Source: Cryomorphaceae bacterium BACL29 MAG-121220-bin8
GTDB lineage: Bacteria; Bacteroidota; Bacteroidia; Flavobacteriales; Flavobacteriaceae
DNA: 64,000 bases
Direction: 5' to 3'
NCBI GenBank assembly: GCA_905181705.1
Contig: CAJIYP010000001.1
Location: 497,501-561,500 of the forward strand
Shown here: in pieces, positions 10,298-19,260 of the stretch
How positions within the stretch are numbered: position 1 is the stretch's first letter
How the letters are laid out: each line of letters starts with the position of its first letter
Notes under the pieces: generated by a model
Database searches by the model: none
Told to the model about the DNA's origin: nothing
What the model saw: only the letters and a program-made list of their open reading frames with translations
Translations under genes and position numbers: made by a program

Positions 10298-10582
10298 TTG
10301 AAGAGTAATTTATTTAAACTAGAAAAAAATAAACGCTTTAGTTATAATCCTAGACATTACAAGAACAAATCTATAGAAAATGTTTACGATTTTGATTCGG
10401 TTTATTCAAAGAAAAGAAATTCTAATAGTTCTGCTGATATTTCCTCTCAATGGAGAGAATCTAGAGTTTTACAAAGAAATAGATCAAATTCAGCCTTTTC
10501 AAAAATAATTTTTCTAATAATTTTGGTATTGATAATGATTTTTTTATTTATTATTGATTTTGATTTATCAATATTTTTCTAA
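10298..10582 (+). CDS. Small conserved single-pass membrane protein upstream of mutL
   Basis: This 94-aa protein has a basic, Tyr/Asn-rich N-terminal tail ('FSYNPRHYKNKSIENVYDF', 'SSQWRESRVLQRN') and one C-terminal membrane helix ('IIFLIILVLIMIFLFIIDF'). The start is a TTG at 10298; no ATG is available in this frame nearby. The stop overlaps the mutL ATG at 10582, so the genes are coupled. Flavobacterial genomes carry a similar short gene just before mutL, sometimes mislabelled as a riboflavin synthase subunit because ribH is close by; nothing here resembles that enzyme. The architecture is that of a tail-anchored cytoplasmic protein. Function unknown. Confidence 0.72.
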   Translation: MKSNLFKLEKNKRFSYNPRHYKNKSIENVYDFDSVYSKKRNSNSSADISSQWRESRVLQRNRSNSAFSKIIFLIILVLIMIFLFIIDFDLSIFF

Positions 10583-12361
10583 TGAGTAGTTTGATTAAGT
10601 TGCTTCCTGATAATGTAGCAAACCAAATAGCTGCAGGTGAAGTAGTTCAAAGACCTTCTTCTGTCGTTAAAGAGCTTTTGGAGAACTCAGTTGATTGTGG
10701 ATCTAAAACAATCAAATTGGTTATTAAAGATGCGGGAAAAACACTTATTCAAGTAATTGACGATGGTCCTGGAATGAGCATAGAAGATTTAAATATCTGT
10801 TTTTTAAGACATGCTACTTCAAAAATTAGAAATTCAAGTGATTTATTTGACTTAAATACTATGGGTTTTAGGGGGGAGGCATTATCTAGTATTGCTGCTG
10901 TATCTCATATGAAAATTAGTTCCAATAAAATTTTAGACAAAGATTTAGGAAACGAAATTAAACTTAAAGGTGGAGAGGTTATCTCTAAAACTGAAGTTTT
11001 ATGTAAAAAAGGCACTTCTATTTCTGTTCAAAATTTATTTTTTAATATTCCCGCCAGAAGAAATTTTTTAAAATCTGATAATGTTGAATTAAGACATATT
11101 ATTGATGAATTTCACAGAGTTTCATTAATAAATAACAGTATTAATTTTATTTTTATCAATAATGAAAATGAAATTTTTAATTTAAAAACATCTATTTTTA
11201 AGGAAAGGATTATTAGAATTTTCGGAAAATCTACTCAAGAAAAGTTGGTTCCCATTAATGAGTCAACAGAAATTGCAAAAATAAGTGGTTTTATAGTCAA
11301 ACCCGAACATTCTAAAAAGACTAAAACTTCTCAATTTTTTTTCGTTAATAATAGGTTTGTGAAAAATCCACACTTACATCATGCTGTTCGAAGTGCATAT
11401 GAGGGTTTGATTTTAGAAAACCATCATCCATCTTACTTTTTGTGTTTTAATGTTCCCAATAACTCAATAGATGTAAATATTCATCCTAATAAAACAGAAA
11501 TTAAATTTGATAATGATCAGTCTATATATGCTATTCTTAAATCTTCTATTAAACATAGTCTAGGGCAATTTAATATATCTCCCACAATAGATTTTGAGAA
11601 TAGTGTTAATCTGAACACTCCTTATCAGTTTAAGGATAAAAGAGCCCCTTTTCCATCTGTTGATTTTAATAAATCCTTCAATCCATTTGATGTTTTTTTA
11701 GACTCTCCAAAACATATCGAAGTGAATCTTGAGTCTTCAATTAAAAAGGAGTCGTCTGTTGAAAATATATTTGGGGAATATAAAAATAGTGCAGTTTCTT
11801 TTTCTGTTTTTCAACTAAACAATACTTATTTAATTACCAAAATCAGTTCAGGTGTTGTGATAATAGATCAGAAAAGAGCGCATCAAAGAATTCTTTATGA
11901 GAAATTTTTAATGGAAATTAGCGAAGGAAATAATTCATCTCAGACCTTAATTTTCCCAATTAAAATTGATTTAAATTCTCAAGAAATTAGATTGTTAAGT
12001 GACATGAGAAAATCTTTAGTCAATTTAGGTTTTAGTTTTAATAAATTTGATGAAAATCAAATAGAAGTTTCGGCTATTCATCCTGTTTTTTTAGAAAATA
12101 AAATTCAAGAAGTTCTTTCAAGAGTTAATTGATAATGAAATATCAGAATTTAAAAATAATAGTAATAGTTTGAATGATTATATAGCTAAAGTATTATCTA
12201 AGTGTTCATCAATAAAATCCGGATTTAAGTTGGAAAAATTACAGCAAGAATCACTTGTTAATGATTTATTTGCCTGTAAAGAATCTAATATATCACCTTT
12301 TGATAAAATTATTTTCAAAATAGTCTCAACAGATTCGATAAAAAAAATGTTTTTTAAATGA
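10582..12361 (+). CDS. mutL: DNA mismatch repair protein MutL, frameshifted in the C-terminal domain
   Basis: MutL couples mismatch recognition by MutS to strand removal. The GHKL ATPase motifs are intact: 'ANQIAAGEVVQRPSSVVKEL', 'IDDGPGMSIEDL', 'RHATSKI' and 'GFRGEALSSIAAV'. The dimerisation/endonuclease domain begins around residue 405, with 'IIDQKRAHQRILYEKF' where flavobacterial homologues as I recall them have DQHRAHQR. The main frame stops at 12132 after 'IQEVLSRVN'. Dropping one T from CTTT near 12117 gives 'IQEVLQELIDNEISEF' and continues to 12361 (total about 593 aa). The final TGA overlaps the ATG of the first rhomboid gene. Either a consensus error or a true loss of the MutL tail would explain this; the second would make a mutator. 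Confidence 0.88.
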
Positions 12362-13095
12362 GAACTATTCCTGAAACTATAAAACAGTTATTAATAATTA
12401 ACGTATTGTTTTTTATTGGTTCCCAATTTTTAGGAGATTTTAGTAACGATCTACTAGCTCTTCACTATTTCGAAAATGACAAGTTTATTGTTACTCAGGT
12501 TTTTACCCACATGTTTATGCATGGAAATTTGTATCATATTATTTTTAATATGATAGGTTTGTGGATGTTTGGTTCTCCTTTGGTTCAAATGTGGGGAAAA
12601 AATAAATTTTTATTTTTTTATTTTTCAGCAGGTTTAGGTGCTGCTAGTCTTCAATTATTCGTTTATTATCTAGAAATACAATCCGTATTTTCCTTAGTTG
12701 AACCTAATGGTGTGTCTTTTGAAACATTGAAAATTATACTATCTGAGGGATCGTATAATCCATCAATTTTACAGTATATTTCTGAAGAAAATCTAACTTC
12801 AGCTTATTCTACTTACAACACTACTTTGGTTGGAGCTTCTGGTGCAATTTATGGTGTGCTTGTTGCTTTTGCTTTTTCATTTCCCAATTCTGAACTAATG
12901 CTTTTATTTCCTCCAATTCCAATAAAAGCAAAATTCTTAGTTCCTGGACTTATACTCATGGATTTATTTTTTGGGTTTTCATCATTTTCTTTGGGTCCAA
13001 TTGCTCATTTTGCTCACGTAGGAGGTGCATTATCTGGTTTTATTATGGTTTGGTATTGGAGAAGAAATCAATTTAATGGAAATAGATGGAACTGA
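12358..13095 (+). CDS. Rhomboid family intramembrane serine protease (first copy)
   Basis: This 245-aa integral membrane protein has about six hydrophobic segments. The rhomboid hallmarks are 'HMFMHGNLYHIIFNMIGLW' (H-x-x-x-N in helix 2), the nucleophile in 'GASGAIYG' (GxSG) and the catalytic His in 'AHFAHVGGALSG'. The active site is therefore complete. Compared with short bacterial rhomboids, it has an extra luminal stretch of about 45 residues between helices 3 and 4 ('QSVFSLVEPNGV' to 'TSAYSTYNTTL'). It overlaps the mutL stop by 4 bp and the second rhomboid start by 10 bp. The substrate is unknown. Confidence 0.9.
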   Translation: MRTIPETIKQLLIINVLFFIGSQFLGDFSNDLLALHYFENDKFIVTQVFTHMFMHGNLYHIIFNMIGLWMFGSPLVQMWGKNKFLFFYFSAGLGAASLQLFVYYLEIQSVFSLVEPNGVSFETLKIILSEGSYNPSILQYISEENLTSAYSTYNTTLVGASGAIYGVLVAFAFSFPNSELMLLFPPIPIKAKFLVPGLILMDLFFGFSSFSLGPIAHFAHVGGALSGFIMVWYWRRNQFNGNRWN

Positions 13096-13946
13096 TAGAT
13101 AATTTAAAATTTAAGTATAAAAACCTAGACGTTTTAGGCCAAATTATAGTTTGGATGATAGTTTGTTTTATATTACCCTTTTTGGTAAATACCTTTTTGT
13201 ATTTATTTAATGTAAACTCTTTTTCTGTAATTAGTTTTTTTGAAGTTTCTCCATCAATTTCTCAATTATTTTACAAACCTTGGTCTTTATTAACTTATGG
13301 TTTTTTTCATGCTGATTTGTGGCATCTGGTTGGAAACATGATAATTCTTTATTTTAGCGGAAGAGTAGTTTTGGACCTTTTTGGAAAAGAAAAATTCCTT
13401 AAGATTTTTCTTATAGGTATCTTGTCCGGATCATTTACTTACTTGTTGAGTTATAATATTTTTCCTGTTTTTAAAGGATTAAAACCAGCAATGATAGGCG
13501 CTTCTGCTGGCGCTATGGCTGTTTTTGTTTTTTTGGCAGCTTATATGCCAACATATTCCTTTCGTATCATATTATTTGATGTTAAAATTATTTATTTGGC
13601 AGTATTTTTTATTATTTCTGATATGATTCAGATACCCTCTGGAAATGCTGGAGGTCACTTAGCTCACTTAGGTGGTGCTGCCTGGGGATACTTTTATAAC
13701 TCTAAACTAGCAAAAGGAAAAGATTATGGTAATTGGATAATAAGTTTTTTAAATTATGTTCAGGGTTTATTTAAAAAGAAAACAAAAATCAAGAAAGTTT
13801 ATAGGAAAAAAACTTACTCAAAGTCCTCAAGACAATCTATAGATCAGGATAAAATAGATTTAATACTGGATAAAATCAGTAAATCAGGTTATGATAGTTT
13901 AACCAAGGAAGAGAAAGACATACTTTTTAAAGCAGGACAAAATTGA
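13086..13946 (+). CDS. Rhomboid family intramembrane serine protease (second copy) with basic C-terminal tail
   Basis: Second rhomboid, 286 aa. The helix-2 motif is 'HADLWHLVGNMIIL' and the nucleophile loop reads 'GASAGAMAVFV', so the serine is followed by Ala rather than the usual Gly. The catalytic His is in 'GGHLAHLGGAAWG'. After the last membrane helix comes a cytoplasmic tail of about 70 residues, first very basic ('KKKTKIKKVYRKKTYSK'), then a small helical segment ('IDLILDKISKSGYDSLTKEE') resembling the tail domain I know as DUF6576 in flavobacterial rhomboids. The ATG lies inside the first rhomboid gene. It is probably an active protease, but the modified GxSG should be borne in mind. 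Confidence 0.88.
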   Translation: MELIDNLKFKYKNLDVLGQIIVWMIVCFILPFLVNTFLYLFNVNSFSVISFFEVSPSISQLFYKPWSLLTYGFFHADLWHLVGNMIILYFSGRVVLDLFGKEKFLKIFLIGILSGSFTYLLSYNIFPVFKGLKPAMIGASAGAMAVFVFLAAYMPTYSFRIILFDVKIIYLAVFFIISDMIQIPSGNAGGHLAHLGGAAWGYFYNSKLAKGKDYGNWIISFLNYVQGLFKKKTKIKKVYRKKTYSKSSRQSIDQDKIDLILDKISKSGYDSLTKEEKDILFKAGQN

Positions 13947-14965
13947 TTTTTTTTAAAGACAGAAGAAGTTTGTTTAAAAAATTTATGTTTTTATTAAATT
14001 CATTAAATTCTGTATTAATTTTAATTTGCTATATCTTAAATAATTACTATCACCCATTATTTTCTACTATTTCTTTTCTAACTTTTATCTTTCCGATATT
14101 AGTTTTAATAAACATTAGCTTTTTTGTTTATTGGTCAATAAAACTTGACCTTAAAGTAATATTTCCTTTTGTAATTATAATATTTCTTTTTTATAATTCA
14201 TTTTCTTTTTTCAGAATGGGAGATAAGAAAAAGAGTGAATTGAATGGGTTTCAAATTATGAGTTTTAACGCTAGGTTGTTTAATCATTACAAGTGGATTG
14301 AAAACGATAGTATTCCTTTTGCTACAGAAAAGTTTTTTAAGAAAAATATTCCAGATGTGTTGTCAATTCAAGAATATCATGGGGATTACCAGTATTTATT
14401 AAATAATTATAAAAATAAATATATTTACTTTTCAGGGGATAACGTTGGTCAATCTATACATACTAATAATCAGATTATAAATAAAGGATTAGTTGAGTTT
14501 AATAGTTCAGTGAATAATGCAATTTTTATTGATATTATTCAAAAAAAGGATACCCTTAGAATTTATAACGCTCATTTTGAGTCTTTCAAAGTTGACATGC
14601 AGGATTTGAAAGCAGATTTAATCAGTCTAAAAAGTGTTATTAGCAAAATGAAAAAAACTTATTTATCTCAAAATGAACAATCAAAAATATTGCTTGACCA
14701 TATTTCAAAATCTCCTTATAAAATAATTTTGACAGTTGATTTAAATAACACAGAATATTCTTTTGTTTATAAGCAAATTGGGAATGTTCTAAAGGACGCT
14801 TTTGATTTAAAAGGTATTGGTTTTGGCTCTACATATGACTTCAGATTTATGCCAATTAGAATAGATTATATATTTATTTCTAAATCACTTTCTGCTAAAA
14901 AATTCAAAATTTTTGATCAAAAAATATCTGATCATATGCCAATTAGTGTATTTATGGATATTTAA
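13943..14965 (+). CDS. Endonuclease/exonuclease/phosphatase family membrane protein
   Basis: The N-terminal 90 residues contain three hydrophobic helices; the rest is an EEP-fold hydrolase: 'FQIMSFNARLF' (metal-binding Asn), 'PDVLSIQEYHG' (metal Glu), 'LRIYNAHFES', 'IILTVDLNNTEYS' and the terminal 'ISDHMPISVFM' (catalytic Asp-His pair). In the usual EEP motif GDFN the third position here is 'VDLN'. A TTG start at 13943 overlaps the rhomboid stop; an ATG at 13985 would shorten it by 14 residues. It is the last gene of the mutL-rhomboid operon. Substrates of this flavobacterial group are not known; a phosphodiesterase acting outside the membrane is the reasonable guess. Confidence 0.82.
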   Translation: MIFFKDRRSLFKKFMFLLNSLNSVLILICYILNNYYHPLFSTISFLTFIFPILVLINISFFVYWSIKLDLKVIFPFVIIIFLFYNSFSFFRMGDKKKSELNGFQIMSFNARLFNHYKWIENDSIPFATEKFFKKNIPDVLSIQEYHGDYQYLLNNYKNKYIYFSGDNVGQSIHTNNQIINKGLVEFNSSVNNAIFIDIIQKKDTLRIYNAHFESFKVDMQDLKADLISLKSVISKMKKTYLSQNEQSKILLDHISKSPYKIILTVDLNNTEYSFVYKQIGNVLKDAFDLKGIGFGSTYDFRFMPIRIDYIFISKSLSAKKFKIFDQKISDHMPISVFMDI

Positions 14966-14986
14966 TTTTTTTATTTAAATATATAT

Positions 14987-15017
14987 ATGTAAAACTTTGG
15001 ATTACAGTGTTTTATAT
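14987..15017. terminator. Weak AT-rich hairpin between convergent genes
   Basis: ATGTAAAAC (14987-14995) pairs with GTTTTATAT (15009-15017), with one G-T wobble and a 13-base loop. It sits between the convergent endonuclease/phosphatase gene and rsmD, and the right arm enters the last codons of rsmD. The stem is AT-rich and there is no long T tract, so this is only a candidate shared terminator. Confidence 0.28.
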
Positions 15018-15548
15018 TTTAAAAAAACTAAAACAACACCCTCCATATTCTCGAGTTTCATAATGGTTTTGAATATCTTTTAAGTTTGTTTTTTTTGAAT
15101 GTTCTATTATAAGTAAGCCTTCATGCTTTAAAAGTTGTTTGTAAATAATTAGCTGAATTATTTTTTCATAATTTATTTGTTCAAAATCATATGGTGGGTC
15201 TGCAAAAATAATATCATAGCTTATGATGTTTTTATTTAAAAATTTAAACACATCAGATTTTATTACCTTAATATTTAACAAAAGTTTATTGGAAATAGAT
15301 TTTATAAAATTTATACATTTAATATTTAAATCCACACAAGTAACATCTTTTACTCCTCTTGATGAAAATTCATAACTTAAATTGCCTGTACCAGCAAATA
15401 AATCAAGTATCGATAATTCAGATAGGTTAAAGTTGTTGCTTATTATATTAAATAATGCTTCTTTAGCTTGATCCGTAGTTGGTCTTACAGGAAGATTTTT
15501 AGGGGCATAAATTTTTCTTCCTTTGTTTGTCCCAGAAATGATTCTCAT
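15012..15548 (-). CDS. rsmD: 16S rRNA (guanine-966-N2)-methyltransferase RsmD
   Basis: RsmD methylates G966 of 16S rRNA during 30S assembly. The 178-aa protein starts with the family signature 'MRIISGTNKGRKI' and 'RPTTDQAKEALFNII', followed by the SAM motif 'LDLFAGTGNLSYEF' and the catalytic 'IIFADPPYDF'. All core motifs are present and the length is normal. Its ATG overlaps the stop of the DUF3822 gene by 4 bp, a pairing typical of Bacteroidota. Confidence 0.93.
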   Translation of the reverse strand: MRIISGTNKGRKIYAPKNLPVRPTTDQAKEALFNIISNNFNLSELSILDLFAGTGNLSYEFSSRGVKDVTCVDLNIKCINFIKSISNKLLLNIKVIKSDVFKFLNKNIISYDIIFADPPYDFEQINYEKIIQLIIYKQLLKHEGLLIIEHSKKTNLKDIQNHYETREYGGCCFSFFKI

Positions 15549-16345
15549 ATTATTACGTAATCAATTTCAGAATATTTTTCAATTTTTTTTCTAGTAATTT
15601 CTTCCTTGGGATTAAGAATTTCTATATTATTAATAAATTTAGTTAGTAGTAAGTAAGTTTCACTTTCTTTTTTAATTTTGCCTAACACAGAAAGTTTATG
15701 CTTGTTTTGATCAATTTTATTTTGTTTTAAAACAAAAAGTAAAAAATAAAGAATATCTTCTTTTTCTTTAAAATCAAAAATGTTATAGTAAATAAGTTTT
15801 TTGTTTTTTAAAATTATAACATGAAAATTATTTGATTGAATATTAGCGTAAATAGATATTTCTTTAGATGAGTCATATTTAATTAGCTTTTTTATCAATA
15901 TTGTTGAATAATGATAGTAATTAAAAGAACCAAATTTTTCTAGCAAGTAATTATTGACATTCACAAACGGTAAGAACACATTTACAGCCTCTATTTCATC
16001 AATTAAATCGTGTGCTGCGAAATCACCGTCTATAAGCTTTGAATTAAACTTAAGGTATTCTAAGCTTAATTCTTCTTGAAATAGATTTAAAGGGACCAAT
16101 GAGGATAGTTTATTAAGAACTATTAATTTAACCATAATAACATTAGAATTAATAATTTCAGACTTATTAATAACTAAATCTAACTTTTCAGAAAGTTTTT
16201 TTGGTTCAACTTTTTCTTCAAACTTTTCACTAATGTATTGGATAATATTGCCCTTGGTATCTGACAAAATTAAGCTTAGGTTATATGAACCTAGTTTAAT
16301 TAAAAGATTTGTACTTGGCTTTATTTTAATTTCTCGCGATTGCAT
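15545..16345 (-). CDS. DUF3822 family protein
   Basis: This protein of about 266 aa has an actin/ASKHA-like alternating pattern: 'LLIKLGSYNLSLILSDTKG' at the N-terminus and 'KEISIYANIQSNNFHVIILK' about two thirds along, suggesting two related halves. This, with the position directly before rsmD, is what I know as DUF3822. No catalytic site is evident. I start at the ATG at 16345 ('MQSREIKIKPSTN'); an upstream ATG at 16369 adds a poorly fitting segment and overlaps the preceding gene by 44 bp rather than 20. Its pairing with rsmD hints at ribosome biogenesis, but that is inference. Confidence 0.75.
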   Translation of the reverse strand: MQSREIKIKPSTNLLIKLGSYNLSLILSDTKGNIIQYISEKFEEKVEPKKLSEKLDLVINKSEIINSNVIMVKLIVLNKLSSLVPLNLFQEELSLEYLKFNSKLIDGDFAAHDLIDEIEAVNVFLPFVNVNNYLLEKFGSFNYYHYSTILIKKLIKYDSSKEISIYANIQSNNFHVIILKNKKLIYYNIFDFKEKEDILYFLLFVLKQNKIDQNKHKLSVLGKIKKESETYLLLTKFINNIEILNPKEEITRKKIEKYSEIDYVII

Positions 16346-16994
16346 CATAGGTTGTTGGCCAATTTCCATTGGTGTTAACCTCTGTTAATGATCCTAGAAC
16401 AAGAGAGGGGCCATTGACACCATCAACAGACATTAAGCCTTTTTCTTGCTTTAAGAGGTCTTTATTTTGATCCCATAAAACAATATCTTTAGAAATACTT
16501 ACTTCAAAAACAGGAACATCATAATCTCCTTTTTTAATTATATCAGATTTTATTTTAAACATTGCATCAACTCCCTTAATTGGAACTAGAGCTAAATTTT
16601 TATATCTCAAAGAGTTACCAAACAATGAATCTTTTACAGAAACATATCCAAGTGTGTCAATCACTACAACTTCTCTTAACATATCAATTCGAAAAGTTCT
16701 ATCATATTCTAAAAAACTAGAATCTCTTTTTTGAATGAGAGTGTATTGAGCGGTGTCAATAAACTTAATTAAACCTTCAAAATTATCAGAATAAATACCA
16801 TTAACGCTTTTAAAAGCTATTTGAGAATTACGAATATCTTTCAATCTATCAATTACTTTTAAGAATCTTTCATTTTTAACTTTATTAAATTCTATAGGTC
16901 CGTTTATTGATCCATAGACTTTGTAGGCGAAAATTAAAATAAGTATCCAAAGTACACCCTCAATTATTCTCTTGTATTTTGATATGAATTCCAT
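16326..16994 (-). CDS. Membrane-anchored conserved hypothetical protein, pseudopilin-like layout
   Basis: This 222-aa protein has a single N-terminal membrane helix ('IIEGVLWILILIFAYKVYG') and then a long soluble domain. The part after the helix ('FLKVIDRLKDIRNSQIAFKS', 'NGIYSDNFEGLIKFIDT') recalls the helix and early loop of type IV pilin-like proteins, which carry 'A-x-x-A-Q-x-A-Y' type helices followed by 'G-x-Y-P-x-x-L'. There is no prepilin peptidase site, so it would be an unprocessed relative. It is the first gene of a minus-strand set with DUF3822 and rsmD. I do not recognise a named family; the pilin resemblance is only by eye. Confidence 0.6.
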   Translation of the reverse strand: MEFISKYKRIIEGVLWILILIFAYKVYGSINGPIEFNKVKNERFLKVIDRLKDIRNSQIAFKSVNGIYSDNFEGLIKFIDTAQYTLIQKRDSSFLEYDRTFRIDMLREVVVIDTLGYVSVKDSLFGNSLRYKNLALVPIKGVDAMFKIKSDIIKKGDYDVPVFEVSISKDIVLWDQNKDLLKQEKGLMSVDGVNGPSLVLGSLTEVNTNGNWPTTYDAIARN

Positions 16995-17085
16995 AGTATA
17001 ATTAATTATATTTAAACAAAACTACAAATTTTTTTTGTTCTCTAAAATTAGTATTAATAATAGATTTTTTTAAATTTAAAATCCC

Positions 17086-18480
17086 ATGAATTCCTTAGAA
17101 TTTTACAAATTACTTTTGAAAAATTTTAAATTTGAACCTACTAATGATCAATCATTAGCTATTCAAAGTTTGAGTGAGTTTTTATTTAATAAAAATGGGA
17201 TTAGTTTATTTTTATTAAAAGGGTATGCCGGAACGGGTAAAACCACCCTAATGAAAACTTTAGTAGAAAATTTACATTATAATAAAATGAGTTTTTGTTT
17301 ACTTGCTCCGACTGGAAGAGCTGCAAAAGTTTTATCAAAATATACAGAGAATAATGCCTCCACTATTCATAAAAAAATATACTATTCAAAAGTTGATAAA
17401 TCAGGAAACTTTAAATCCACTCTAAAAAAAAATAAAATCAAAAACATTGTTTTTATTGTTGATGAAGCTTCAATGATTTCTGATTTTTCAAATTCAAATG
17501 ATTTGTTTAAAAAAAATTCATTTTTAAAAGATATAATTGATTTTGTAGATTTTAAGACTAATTCAAAATTAATTTTTATAGGAGATACAGCTCAATTGCC
17601 ACCTGTAAATCAAACAATTAGTCCAGCATTGAATTCAGAATTTTTAAAAACTACTTATAATATAAATATTGATGAATATGAGATTAGTGATGTAGTAAGG
17701 CAATCAGAAGAATCAGGTATACTATATAATGCCACGGTGATTAGAAATACTATAATTAATAATGATTTAGATTTTAAATTTAAAAAATTTAATGATATAG
17801 TATCTCTGTCAGATGGTTTCGAAATTCAAGAATCAATTGAAAATAGCTTTAATGAAATTGGAAGAGATAACTCTATAATTATTGTACGTTCTAATAAACG
17901 TGCAAATCAATATAATCAACAGATAAGAAAGACTATTCTATCTCATGAACACAAAGTTTGTTTAGGAGATCTACTAATGATTACTAAGAATAATTATTTT
18001 TGGACATCATCTGATTCAGAGATACCTTTTTTAGCAAATGGGGATATTATAGAAATTGTTAAAATACATAGAATTAGAGAGCTGTATGGATTTGAATTTG
18101 CTGAAGTAAATATTAGAATGGTAGATTATAGTAATTACCCTTCATTTGATACAATTATTATGCTTAATACATTAGATTCTGATTTGCCATCCCTCTCATA
18201 CGAACAGTCAAATAATTTATATCAAGAAGTTCAAAAAGACTATATAAATATAAAATCTAAATATAAAAGATTTTTAAAAACTAAAGAAAATCCATTTTTC
18301 AATGCTCTTAATGTTAAATTTTCTTACGCTATTACTTGTCATAAAGCACAAGGGGGGCAATGGCCAGTTGTATTTATTGAAAAACCTTATCTCAAGGATG
18401 GGCCAGATATCGATTATATGAGATGGTTATATACTGCTGTAACAAGAGCTGAAAGTAAACTTTATTTAATTGGTTTTTAA
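17086..18480 (+). CDS. RecD-like AAA-family DNA helicase (superfamily 1B)
   Basis: ATP-dependent 5'-3' helicase-like protein of 464 aa. Motif I is 'GYAGTGKTTLMKTLV', motif Ia 'LLAPTGRAAKVLS', motif II 'FIVDEASMISD', motif III 'IFIGDTAQLPPV', motif V 'YAITCHKAQGGQWPVVFIE' and motif VI 'WLYTAVTRAESKLYLIGF'. It lacks the N-terminal region of RecD2 and is shorter than both RecD and RecD2, as in the compact 'RecD-like' form common in Bacteroidota. It is divergent from the hypothetical/DUF3822/rsmD set and is followed by kdsB 39 bp downstream. A role in recombination or repair is inferred from the family. Confidence 0.88.
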   Translation: MNSLEFYKLLLKNFKFEPTNDQSLAIQSLSEFLFNKNGISLFLLKGYAGTGKTTLMKTLVENLHYNKMSFCLLAPTGRAAKVLSKYTENNASTIHKKIYYSKVDKSGNFKSTLKKNKIKNIVFIVDEASMISDFSNSNDLFKKNSFLKDIIDFVDFKTNSKLIFIGDTAQLPPVNQTISPALNSEFLKTTYNINIDEYEISDVVRQSEESGILYNATVIRNTIINNDLDFKFKKFNDIVSLSDGFEIQESIENSFNEIGRDNSIIIVRSNKRANQYNQQIRKTILSHEHKVCLGDLLMITKNNYFWTSSDSEIPFLANGDIIEIVKIHRIRELYGFEFAEVNIRMVDYSNYPSFDTIIMLNTLDSDLPSLSYEQSNNLYQEVQKDYINIKSKYKRFLKTKENPFFNALNVKFSYAITCHKAQGGQWPVVFIEKPYLKDGPDIDYMRWLYTAVTRAESKLYLIGF

Positions 18481-18519
18481 TAAAAAATATAACTGTATTT
18501 TTATATAAAAATTTAAACG

Positions 18520-19260
18520 ATGAAGACTGTAGCAATGATTCCAGCTAGATATAACTCTGAAAGATTACCAGGTAAATTAATGATGGATTTAGGAGGAATT
18601 CCTTTGATTTTAAGGACATATAAGAATGTAATAAATTTAGGATTATTTGATGAAGTATTTGTGGTTACAGACTCTAAAATAATTTTTGAATTAATTAGAA
18701 AAAATGGTGGACGCATTTTTATGAGCTCTATTAAACACGAAAGTGGTTCTGATAGAATAGCTGAATTTGCATCTGAAATAAAAGCAGATTTAATACTTAA
18801 CGTTCAAGGTGATGAGCCTTTTATTGACAAACAAAGTCTTAAAAAATTAATTGATGTATTTAATAATGATTTTCAAAACATAATTGATTTAGCATCTTTA
18901 ATGCAACCAATAATAGAACCAATTGATATAGATAATCCAAATAATGTAAAAGTTGTAGTAGATAATAATAATTTTGCTATTTACTTTTCTAGATCTGTTG
19001 TTCCGTATAATAGGTTAAATATTAAAAACACGAATTATTTTAAACATATAGGAGTTTATGCTTTTAGAAAAGAAAGTCTATTGTATTTTTATAAATCTAA
19101 ACCTTCCCCTTTAGAAAAATTAGAAAAATTAGAACAATTAAGATACTTAGAAAACGGAAAGAAAATTAAAATGGTTAAAACTAATTATAATGGTCATGGG
19201 ATTGACGTTATGGAAGATTTGATTAATGCTAGAAAAATAGTTAATGAACAAAGTAGCTGA
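18520..19260 (+). CDS. kdsB: 3-deoxy-manno-octulosonate cytidylyltransferase KdsB
   Basis: KdsB activates Kdo with CTP for lipopolysaccharide inner-core synthesis. The 246-aa protein carries the nucleotide-binding signature 'MIPARYNSERLPGKLM', then 'VVTDSKII', 'SGSDRIAEFA', the metal-binding 'LNVQGDEPFID' and the sugar-binding 'GVYAFRKESL' and 'GIDVMEDL'. The length is normal. Its last 17 bp overlap the acyltransferase gene, suggesting a common envelope-lipid role. It fits a Gram-negative cell that makes LPS. Confidence 0.94.
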   Translation: MKTVAMIPARYNSERLPGKLMMDLGGIPLILRTYKNVINLGLFDEVFVVTDSKIIFELIRKNGGRIFMSSIKHESGSDRIAEFASEIKADLILNVQGDEPFIDKQSLKKLIDVFNNDFQNIIDLASLMQPIIEPIDIDNPNNVKVVVDNNNFAIYFSRSVVPYNRLNIKNTNYFKHIGVYAFRKESLLYFYKSKPSPLEKLEKLEQLRYLENGKKIKMVKTNYNGHGIDVMEDLINARKIVNEQSS

